Position numbers and translations under genes: made by a program
Notes under the pieces: generated by a model
Told to the model about the DNA's origin: nothing
The model's input: the letters and a program-made list of their open reading frames with translations, nothing else
Database searches by the model: none
Part shown: piece after piece, positions 46,507 through 52,690 of the stretch
Layout: every line of letters begins with the position of its first letter
Position numbering within the stretch: position 1 is the first letter of the stretch
Source: Burkholderiaceae bacterium
Lineage (GTDB): Bacteria > Pseudomonadota > Gammaproteobacteria > Burkholderiales > Burkholderiaceae
Length of the DNA: 52,690 nucleotides
Assembly: GCA_021166835.1 (NCBI GenBank)
Contig: JAJPEN010000081.1
Span: 1-52,690, forward strand
Reading direction: 5' to 3'

Positions 46507-47370
46507 ATGAACGAGCCGCAGTTGCGAACCGTCGGTTGCATCAGCGTGCGCGGGCTGCACAAGCTCGCGTACTGGGAATGGCCTTCGCAGGCCGGCGCCT
46601 CGGCGCCCACCGTCGTCTGCGTGCACGGTCTCACGCGCAACGGTCGAGACTTCGATGCGCTGGCCGATCGGCTGTCGCGCAACTGGCGCGTCGTCTGCCC
46701 CGACATGATCGGCCGCGGCCGCTCCGATCGCGCGCCAGACCCGATGCTCTACGTGCTGCCGCAGTACATCGCCGACTGCGTCACGCTGATCGCGCGGCTC
46801 GACGTCGAGCGTCTCGCCTGGGTCGGCACCTCGATGGGCGGGCTGATGGGAATGATGCTCGCGGCGATGCCGGGCAATCCGATCGATAGTCTCGTGCTCA
46901 ACGACATCGGTCCGGTGCTCGATACCGCCGGGCGCACCCGCATCGCCGAGTACGTCGGCGACGATCCGCAATACGCGACGCGCGCCGCGGCGGTTGCCGA
47001 CCTGCGCGAACGCATGCGCAGCTTCGGCCCGCATACCGACGAGCAGTTCGAGTTGCTGGTGCGCCATTACCTGGTGCCGCGCGGCGACGGCTGGGCCTTC
47101 CACTACGATCCGGCGATCGCCGTGCCGTTCAAGAGCATGCAGTTCGAGCCGCCCGATCTCTGGCCCGCCTACGACGCCATTCGCGTTCCCACGCTGCTGC
47201 TGCGCGGGGCCGACTCCGACCTGCTGAGCGCCGCCACCGCGCAGCAGATGACGCAACGCGGGCCGCGCGCGCGCGAGGTCGTCTTCGCCGGCGTCGGCCA
47301 CGCGCCGTCGATCATCGATCCCGCGCAGATCGACGCGGTCGAACGCTTTCTCGACGAAGGCCGCGCGTGA
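46507..47370 (+). CDS. Alpha/beta hydrolase
   Basis: This cytoplasmic hydrolase of 287 residues has the full alpha/beta triad. The nucleophile Ser is in WVGTSMGGLMGM, the oxyanion motif is VCVHGLTRNGRDFD, the Asp is in LLLRGADSDLLS, and the His is in GVGHAPSI. No signal peptide is present. The divergent 3-hydroxybutyrate dehydrogenase makes a role in hydroxyalkanoate ester turnover possible, but that is only context. Its TGA overlaps the RidA GTG start, so the two are coupled. Confidence 0.92.
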   Translation: MNEPQLRTVGCISVRGLHKLAYWEWPSQAGASAPTVVCVHGLTRNGRDFDALADRLSRNWRVVCPDMIGRGRSDRAPDPMLYVLPQYIADCVTLIARLDVERLAWVGTSMGGLMGMMLAAMPGNPIDSLVLNDIGPVLDTAGRTRIAEYVGDDPQYATRAAAVADLRERMRSFGPHTDEQFELLVRHYLVPRGDGWAFHYDPAIAVPFKSMQFEPPDLWPAYDAIRVPTLLLRGADSDLLSAATAQQMTQRGPRAREVVFAGVGHAPSIIDPAQIDAVERFLDEGRA

Positions 47371-47735
47371 CGGCGAACGACAAGATCGTGCGCCTGCAGG
47401 CAGGCCTGCGGATGTCGCAGGCGGTCTGTTACGGCGGATTCGCCTGGCTCGCGGGGCAGGTCGCGCAGGACGTCTCGCTCGACGTGTCCGGACAGACGCG
47501 GCAGGTGCTCGAGGCGATCGACAGGCTGCTCGCCGAGGCGGGCACCGACAAGACGCGCATTCTCCAGGCGAACGTCTATCTCGCCGACATCGCCGACTTC
47601 GCCGCGATGAACGCCGTATGGGATGCCTGGGTGCCGCAGGGGCACACGCCGGCCCGCGCGACGGTCGAGGCCCGGCTCGCGGCGCCCGAGTATCGCGTCG
47701 AGATCCAGGTCGTCGCTGCGCTGGCCGGCGCCTGA
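47367..47735 (+). CDS. RidA/YjgF family protein
   Basis: This small protein of 122 residues belongs to the trimeric RidA superfamily, whose archetype hydrolyses reactive enamine/imine intermediates from PLP enzymes. The family end PARATVEARLAAPEYRVEI is present, with Arg in the ligand site position, and ILQANVYLADIADFAAMNAV precedes it. It resembles one of the Rid subgroups rather than classical RidA because GALVEIEAIA is replaced. GTG 47367 overlaps the hydrolase stop (GTGA). Confidence 0.9.
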   Translation: MTANDKIVRLQAGLRMSQAVCYGGFAWLAGQVAQDVSLDVSGQTRQVLEAIDRLLAEAGTDKTRILQANVYLADIADFAAMNAVWDAWVPQGHTPARATVEARLAAPEYRVEIQVVAALAGA

Positions 47736-47750
47736 GGCTTCAGCGCCAGC
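47720..47750. terminator. Imperfect hairpin over convergent gene ends
   Basis: Gctgg...gcgcctga on the left pairs imperfectly with ttcagcgccagc on the right, covering the stop codons of ridA (47733-47735) and the convergent iron-binding protein gene (47740). It may terminate both transcripts; there is no T-run. Confidence 0.4.
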
Positions 47751-48780
47751 CCACGCGGTCGATGATCCGCGTGGCCGTCACCTGGGCGCGGCCGATCGAG
47801 GCGACCGGCAGCGTGTCGGCCTTGAACTTGCCGAGCGCTTCGAGCGCGGGGTTCGTCTCGTTCACCGAAGGCACCACCGCCCATTCGTTGTTCGCGTCGA
47901 CGAAGTGACGCTGCGCCTCGTCGCTGGCCAGGTACTCGAGGAAGCGCACCGCCTCGGCGCGATGCGGCGCGTGTTTCGCCACGCCGGCGCCGGAGACGTT
48001 CACGTGCGTGCCGTAGCTCGACTGGTTCGGCCAGACCGCGCCGACCTTCGCCACCGCGTCGCGGTCCTCGGGCTTGTCCGAGCGCATCAGCCGCGCCAGG
48101 TAATAGCTGTTGGTGAGCGCGACGCCGCATTCTCCGACCGCCACCGCGCGGATCTGGTCGGTGTCGCCGCCGCGCGGCTTGCGCGCGAAGTTCGAGACGA
48201 CCGCGGCCGCCCATTCCTCGGCCTTCTGCTTGCCGTCGTGCTCGGAGACCGCGCCGATCAGCGACAGCATGTACGGATGCGCGCCCGAGCGCGTGCAGAC
48301 CTTGCCTTTCAGCTCCGGACGCGCAAGGTCTTCGTAGTTCTGCACGAGCGCCGGATTCACGCTCGCCTTGTTGTAGACGATCATCCGCGCGCGCATCGAG
48401 AAGCCGAACCATTGGCTGCCCGCGCCGTCGTCCTTGCCGCGCAGGTTCTCCGGGATGCGCTTCTCGAGCGCAGCCGATTTCACCGGCTGGAAGAGTCCCT
48501 CCACCTGCGCCTTCCACAGGCGCGCGGCATCGGCGAGCAGCACGATGTCGGCCGGGCTGTTCGCGCCCTCGTTGCGCAACCGCTCGAGCAGCGCTTCGTC
48601 TCCGGCCTCGATGCGCTGGATGCGCACGCCCGTCTGCCTGGTGAATGCGTCGTACAGCTGCTGGTCGCTCGCGTAATGACGGGCGGAGTACAGGTTCAGC
48701 ACCTTTTCCTGTGCGGAAGCCGACACGGCGACGGCCAGCAGCGCGCAGGCGGTGAATGCGGAGAGACGGGTTCGATTCAT
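47740..48780 (-). CDS. Ferric-iron ABC transporter substrate-binding protein (FbpA-like)
   Basis: This is a periplasmic binding protein of 346 residues for ferric iron. A signal peptide ends ASAQ near residue 23, followed by EKVLNLYSARHYASDQQLYD, the FbpA/FutA start with iron-site His and Tyr candidates. The paired tyrosines in ALTNSYYLARLMRS fit the Tyr-Tyr iron site. WFGFSMRARMIVYN is also typical. No permease or ATPase gene lies beside it, so the rest of the transporter must be elsewhere or this is a stand-alone copy. Upstream, after 62 bases, is the NlpC gene on the same strand. I found no convincing Fur box. Confidence 0.93.
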   Translation of the reverse strand: MNRTRLSAFTACALLAVAVSASAQEKVLNLYSARHYASDQQLYDAFTRQTGVRIQRIEAGDEALLERLRNEGANSPADIVLLADAARLWKAQVEGLFQPVKSAALEKRIPENLRGKDDGAGSQWFGFSMRARMIVYNKASVNPALVQNYEDLARPELKGKVCTRSGAHPYMLSLIGAVSEHDGKQKAEEWAAAVVSNFARKPRGGDTDQIRAVAVGECGVALTNSYYLARLMRSDKPEDRDAVAKVGAVWPNQSSYGTHVNVSGAGVAKHAPHRAEAVRFLEYLASDEAQRHFVDANNEWAVVPSVNETNPALEALGKFKADTLPVASIGRAQVTATRIIDRVGWR

Positions 48781-48842
48781 TCGCAGAAGACTTCCGTATC
48801 GGTGGAATGGGTTGCGCCGCGGAACCCGGGCGAGGCGCAACA

Positions 48843-49499
48843 CTAATCTAAACGAGAAGGATTCGCAATGAGGGGTCGGGCGAACACCCGTTCGACCAGC
48901 GTCGGCTGCGTCGCCGGCGGCGCGGGGAATGTGTCCGGCAGGCCTGCCTGGAGAAATTCGGCGGTCCGCGGTTGCGGCTCGGGTGCCACCCGTCGCGCGC
49001 CGTTGAAGCGCCGCGCCCAGTAGCGCGACCCGATCGATTCGATGCGCACGCGTCCGCCCGACGATGGCGCATGCACGAAGCGGTTCTCGCCGATATAGAT
49101 GCCCACGTGCGAGAACGCGCGTCGCAGCGTACGGAAGAAGACGAGATCGCCGGGCTGCAGCGCATCGAGCGAAACCGGCGTCCCCGTGCGACTCATCTGC
49201 TCGGCACGCCGGGGCAGCGCAAAGCCGAGCGCCTCGCCGAAGACGTGCTGCACGAGGCCGCTGCAGTCGAGACCGGTGGCCGGCGAAGTACCGCCGAAGC
49301 GATAGCGCACGCCGATCAGCGACAGCGATTGTCGCACCAGCTGCTGGCCGGGATCGACGGAATCGTCGGAATCGGCCGCGCTGTCCGCAACGGCCTGGTC
49401 AACGGGCTGTGCCGCTCGCGCGGGGGAACCGGTGCCGATTCCCGCCGTGGCCAGCGCGGCGAGAAGGAGGACGATGACGACAGGGCGGCTCCTCGGCAT
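48843..49499 (-). CDS. NlpC/P60 family peptidoglycan endopeptidase
   Basis: This secreted or periplasmic hydrolase of 218 residues cuts peptide bonds in peptidoglycan stem peptides. It has an N-terminal signal (VVIVLLLAALATAGIG, cleavage near ARA), a core with catalytic Cys in ATGLDCSGLVQHVF, His in FSHVGIYIGENRF and the third polar residue (His) in FVHAPSSGG. A Pro-rich C-terminal tail follows. ATG 49499 is chosen. It is divergent from the CoA ligase gene. Confidence 0.93.
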   Translation of the reverse strand: MPRSRPVVIVLLLAALATAGIGTGSPARAAQPVDQAVADSAADSDDSVDPGQQLVRQSLSLIGVRYRFGGTSPATGLDCSGLVQHVFGEALGFALPRRAEQMSRTGTPVSLDALQPGDLVFFRTLRRAFSHVGIYIGENRFVHAPSSGGRVRIESIGSRYWARRFNGARRVAPEPQPRTAEFLQAGLPDTFPAPPATQPTLVERVFARPLIANPSRLD

Positions 49500-49595
49500 G
49501 CGCGGCAGGGTAGAGAAGAGCCCCGTCGCTGTCAAAGCCGACGAGCGGATCGGCCGAAGTAGAATGGATCGGACACCGTTCGGAGGGGGATCTTC

Positions 49596-51509
49596 ATGGC
49601 TGCACACGGGGCAACGCCGTCGCTGAAGGAAGTTCACGAACGGTCGATTCGCGACCGCGAATCCTTCTGGGCCGAGCAGGCGCAGCTGATCGACTGGAAG
49701 GAGCCCTTCGGCCAGGTTCTCGACTACTCGCGGCCGCCTTTCACGCGCTGGTTCGTCGGCGGGCGCACGAACCTGTGCCACAACGCGGTCGACCGCCATC
49801 TCGCCGCGCGCGCCGAGCAGCCGGCGCTGATCTACGAATCCACCGAGGTCGACGTCTCGCGCGTCTATACCTACGCCGAACTGCACCGCGAGGTCGTCCG
49901 CATGGCGGCGGTGATGCGCTCGCTGGGCGTGGGTCGCGGCGATCGCGTGATCGTCTACATGCCGATGATTCCCGAGGCGGTGTTCGCGATGCTCGCCTGC
50001 GCGCGCATCGGCGCGATCCACTCGGTGGTCTTCGGCGGCTTCGCCTCGCACAGCCTGGCCAGCCGTATCGACGACGCCGAGCCGGCGCTGGTCGTCAGCG
50101 CCGATGCGGGCTCGCGTGCGGGCAAGGTCATCGAGTACAAGCCGCTGCTCGACGCCGCGCTGAAGCTGGCCAGCCGCGCCCCGGAGAAGGTGCTGATCGT
50201 CGACCGCGGGCTCGCGCCCTTCGAGCGCGTGCCGGGGCGCGACGAAGACTACGCGACGCTGCGCGATCGGCACCTCGACGACGAGGTTCCGGTCGAATGG
50301 CTCGAGTCGAACGAGGTGAGCTATACGCTGTACACCTCGGGCACCACCGGCACGCCGAAGGGCGTGCAGCGCGACATCGGCGGCCACGCCGTCGCGCTCG
50401 CCGCCTCGATGAAGTACATCTTCTGCGGCAACGCCGGCGAAACCTATTTCTCCACCAGCGACATCGGCTGGGTGGTCGGGCACTCGTACATCGTCTACGG
50501 GCCGCTGATCGCCGGCATGGCCACCATCCTCTACGAAGGAACGCCGCTGCGTCCCGACCCCGGCATCCTGTGGCGCCTGGTCGAGAAGCACCGCGTGAGC
50601 GTGATGTTCTCGGCGCCCACGGCGATCCGCGTGCTGAAGAAGCAGGATCCGTCGTGGCTGACCAAGTACGACCTGTCGTCGCTGCGCGCGCTCTTCCTGG
50701 CCGGCGAGCCGCTCGACGAGCCGACCGCGCGCTGGATCGCCGAGGCGATCGGCAAGCCGGTCATCGACAACTACTGGCAGACCGAGACCGGCTGGCCGAT
50801 TCTCACCGTCGCGCACGGCATCGAGAAGACCGAGCCGCGTTTCGGCTCGCCCGGCATGGCGATGTACGGCTACGACCTGCGCCTGCTGGACGAACGCACC
50901 GGCGAGGAGGTCGGCAACAACGAGAAGGGCGTCGTCGCGGTGATTCCTCCGCTGCCGCCCGGCTGCATGCAGACCGTCTGGCGCAACGACGACCGCTTCG
51001 TCCAGACCTATTTCTCGACGGTGCCCGGCCGGCTCGCCTACTCCACTTTCGACTGGGGCATCCGCGACGACGACGGCTACTACTTCATCCTCGGGCGCAC
51101 CGACGACGTGATCAACGTCGCCGGCCATCGGCTCGGCACGCGCGAGATCGAGGAGACGCTGTCGAGCCACCCGGCGGTGGCCGAATGCGCAGTGGTCGGC
51201 GTGGCCGACTCGCTGAAAGGGCAGGTCGCCACCGCCTTCGTCGTGCTGAGGGATCCATCGAAGGCGGCCGATGCGAACGCGCGGCTCGCGCTCGAAGGCG
51301 ACCTGATGTCCACCGTCGACAAGCGGCTGGGCGCCATCGCGCGCCCGAACCGCGTGCATTTCGTGACGATGTTGCCGAAGACGCGCTCGGGCAAGGTGCT
51401 GCGCCGCTCGATCCAGGCATTGTGCGAACGTCGCGATCCGGGCGACCTCACCACGATCGAGGATCCGGGCGCGCTCGACCAGGTTCGACAGGCGGTGGGC
51501 GCTACCTGA
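49596..51509 (+). CDS. prpE: Propionate--CoA ligase (PrpE-type)
   Basis: This adenylate-forming enzyme activates propionate (or another short acid) to its CoA ester with ATP. The 637 residues include the phosphate loop TLYTSGTTGTPKGVQ, the acyl-pocket signature DNYWQTETGWPI, which has the Gly-Trp-Pro seen in PrpE, GRTDDVINVAGHRLGTREIE at the hinge, and the acylation-sensitive Lys in KTRSGKVLRR. Acetyl-CoA synthetase is the alternative, but length and motif favour PrpE. The methylcitrate genes are not in the window. ATG 49596 follows gggggat. Confidence 0.93.
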   Translation: MAAHGATPSLKEVHERSIRDRESFWAEQAQLIDWKEPFGQVLDYSRPPFTRWFVGGRTNLCHNAVDRHLAARAEQPALIYESTEVDVSRVYTYAELHREVVRMAAVMRSLGVGRGDRVIVYMPMIPEAVFAMLACARIGAIHSVVFGGFASHSLASRIDDAEPALVVSADAGSRAGKVIEYKPLLDAALKLASRAPEKVLIVDRGLAPFERVPGRDEDYATLRDRHLDDEVPVEWLESNEVSYTLYTSGTTGTPKGVQRDIGGHAVALAASMKYIFCGNAGETYFSTSDIGWVVGHSYIVYGPLIAGMATILYEGTPLRPDPGILWRLVEKHRVSVMFSAPTAIRVLKKQDPSWLTKYDLSSLRALFLAGEPLDEPTARWIAEAIGKPVIDNYWQTETGWPILTVAHGIEKTEPRFGSPGMAMYGYDLRLLDERTGEEVGNNEKGVVAVIPPLPPGCMQTVWRNDDRFVQTYFSTVPGRLAYSTFDWGIRDDDGYYFILGRTDDVINVAGHRLGTREIEETLSSHPAVAECAVVGVADSLKGQVATAFVVLRDPSKAADANARLALEGDLMSTVDKRLGAIARPNRVHFVTMLPKTRSGKVLRRSIQALCERRDPGDLTTIEDPGALDQVRQAVGAT

Positions 51510-51524
51510 GCGCGCTGCGCCCGC

Positions 51525-52349
51525 ATGCCGCCCGCCGAGCTAGCGTTCGCCGCCCGGCGCGTCGCCGAGTTCCTGCTGCTGCCGCCGGCGGCGCCGCTGC
51601 TGCTGATCGCGATCGGGCTCGCGGCTTCCGTGCGCCGGCCTCGCGGCGGGCGCATCGTCGCGACGATCGGGCTCGTGCTGGCGCTGCTCACGTCGTCGCT
51701 GGTCGTCGGGCAGTGGCTGATCGGCCGGATCGAGCAGGGCGCGGGCCAGGCGCAGGGCGAGCGCGAGTTGCATGCGCTGCTTGCTCGACCCGATGCGCCG
51801 ACCGCCATCGTCATTCTCGCCGGCGGAACGCGCTTCGATTCGCGCGAGCGCCCCGATCCCGAGCGGCCGAACCAGCGTACCACCGAGCGCGTGCTGTACG
51901 GCGCGTGGGTCGCGCAGGTCACTGGCCTGCCGGTGCTCGTCAGCGGAGGCAAGCCGTCTCCGGAGCGCAGCGCCGAGGCCGTGCTGATGAAGCGCCTGCT
52001 CGAGCAGCGCCTGGCAACGCCGGTGCGCTGGGTGGAAGACCGTTCGCGCGACACCGAAGGCAATGCGCGCGAGTCGGCCAGGCTGCTGCTGCCTGCGCAT
52101 CGGCGCATCCTGCTCGTCACGCACGCATATCACATGCCGCGCGCACTGCGCGCGTTCGAGCGCGCCGGCCTGCGGCCCATCGCCGCGCCGCACGGCTTCC
52201 TCGGCACGCCGAGCCCCGAGAGCCCGCTCGGCTGGCTGCCGAGCGCAGCGGGCGTCGAGACGAACTGGCTTGCCGCGCACGAGGGCATCGGCGGTCTATG
52301 GTATCGATGGCGCGCGCAATGGGCCGCTGCAGCGCCGGTGCTCGATTAG
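51525..52349 (+). CDS. YdcF/DUF218 family membrane protein
   Basis: This protein of 274 residues has two N-terminal hydrophobic segments (LLLPPAAPLLLIAIGLAASV and ATIGLVLALLTSSLVVGQWL) and a DUF218 domain on one face. AIVILAGGTRF is the first strand, GLPVLVSGGKPS and EDRSRDTEGNARESARLL follow, and RILLVTHAYHMPRALRAFER carries the conserved His and Arg. Relatives (ElyC, YdcF, SanA) act in envelope or peptidoglycan precursor processes. It follows prpE by 15 bases but is unlikely to share function. Its TAG is the first base group of the terminal repeat element. Confidence 0.9.
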   Translation: MPPAELAFAARRVAEFLLLPPAAPLLLIAIGLAASVRRPRGGRIVATIGLVLALLTSSLVVGQWLIGRIEQGAGQAQGERELHALLARPDAPTAIVILAGGTRFDSRERPDPERPNQRTTERVLYGAWVAQVTGLPVLVSGGKPSPERSAEAVLMKRLLEQRLATPVRWVEDRSRDTEGNARESARLLLPAHRRILLVTHAYHMPRALRAFERAGLRPIAAPHGFLGTPSPESPLGWLPSAAGVETNWLAAHEGIGGLWYRWRAQWAAAAPVLD

Positions 52350-52477
52350 GGCCTGTTCACCCTACGATCGTCCCCGCGTGAGCCCGAAAAAAGCGCGCAA
52401 TCAAGGCGCAAAGCACAGCCGTGGCGGTGCCACGGCGAGCATTTGCAACGCCGAGTGCGCGCTTTTTTCGGGCTCAC
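52347..52477. mobile_element. Palindromic MITE-like element, right end lost
   Basis: It begins tagggcctgttc at 52347. Perfect 22-base inverted arms lie at 52378-52399 and 52456-52477 (core gagcccgaaaaaagcgcgc against gcgcgcttttttcgggctc), and an inner stem gccgtgg/ccacggc lies at 52418-52424 and 52430-52436. The same 12-base start occurs at 46422-46433 and its last ten bases at 2084-2093, which suggests a dispersed family. No ORF is inside. The right flank runs into low-complexity sequence, so the far terminal end cannot be seen. A transcription terminator is an alternative reading. Confidence 0.55.
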
Positions 52478-52690
52478 CCTTCGGGGCGGGGGGGGGGGGG
52501 GGGGGGCGGCGCCAGGGGCGGGGCGGGGGGGGGGGCCGGCGCCCCCGCGCCGCCCCGCCGCCGCGGCGGGGCGGGGGGGGCCCGCCCCCCCCGGGGTGGG
52601 GGGCGGGGGGGGGGCGCCCCCCCCCCGGCGCCCCCCCCCCGGGGGGGGGGGGGGGCGGCCCCCCCGCGCGGCGGGCGGGGGTGGGGCCAG
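52478..52690. other. G/C-only low-complexity tail, probable artefact
   Basis: After about 52490 the sequence is almost pure G and C, with long G runs and C runs and only rare A or T. No codon structure or repeat unit is visible. This is far from the composition of the rest of the window and is best read as poor sequence at a contig end rather than biology. Confidence 0.8.

Noticed and set aside
52478..52690. G-quadruplex cluster or telomere-like end
   Set aside because: G runs are present, but the lack of any regular unit and the contig-end position favour an artefact.

Overview
This window reads as chromosomal DNA of a high-GC betaproteobacterium, most likely Burkholderiales or a close relative. 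The grounds are very high GC codon use, the lysS-prfB-recJ-rpfE-like-lolCD-tatD-comEC gene set, a betaproteobacterial iscR/iscA pair, a B12-dependent ribonucleotide reductase and a DctPQM TRAP transporter. Species cannot be fixed from the sequence alone. Genes are densely packed, many pairs overlap by ATGA or GTGA, and most of the window is ordinary core genome.

Layout. 1-277: repeat-like DNA with no convincing gene. 278-3530: a sirtuin deacylase, a secreted SNase-type nuclease with an unclear start, a DUF883 membrane anchor protein, a UspA protein and an FNR-like regulator that has lost its Fe-S cysteines. 3540-6381: a soluble hybrid histidine kinase coupled to an OmpR-type regulator. 6424-13072: adenosylcobalamin-dependent ribonucleotide reductase, a LapA-like membrane protein and a TRAP transporter. 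13214-15499: serA and serC, two successive steps of serine synthesis. 15595-22466: a kinase-like protein and a DHH phosphoesterase, a convergent family 9 glycosyltransferase, then a CDF cation transporter, an erythromycin-esterase-family protein and an AlkB-like dioxygenase.

22668-25699 is the most accessory-looking part. A metallo-beta-lactamase/double-rhodanese protein lies beside a four-haem cytochrome that reads as a TsdB-TsdA fusion (thiosulfate dehydrogenase plus its electron acceptor). Together they suggest a small sulfur oxidation cassette. It ends beside tRNA-Asn(GTT), whose CCA end faces the cassette.

25938-34484: an aromatic/aspartate aminotransferase, uvrB (with a possible small ORF ahead of it), a low-molecular-weight phosphatase, a lipoprotein carboxylesterase, iscR with a clear IscR-type operator, iscA without the rest of the isc operon, and an MFS transporter. 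34507-45713: lysS, prfB with a canonical programmed +1 frameshift, recJ, an RpfE-type protein, lolC/lolD, tatD and comEC. 45607-52349: 3-hydroxybutyrate dehydrogenase, an alpha/beta hydrolase with RidA, an orphan ferric-iron binding protein, an NlpC/P60 hydrolase, propionyl-CoA synthetase and a YdcF-like protein.

The last 340 bases hold a palindromic, MITE-like element and then a G/C-only low-complexity tail that looks like a sequencing or assembly artefact. I found no CRISPR array, rRNA, transposase, phage or defence system. The points most worth following are the TsdBA plus MBL-rhodanese cassette, the cysteine-free FNR relative, the reduced isc locus with its operator and upstream palindrome, and the terminal palindromic element.
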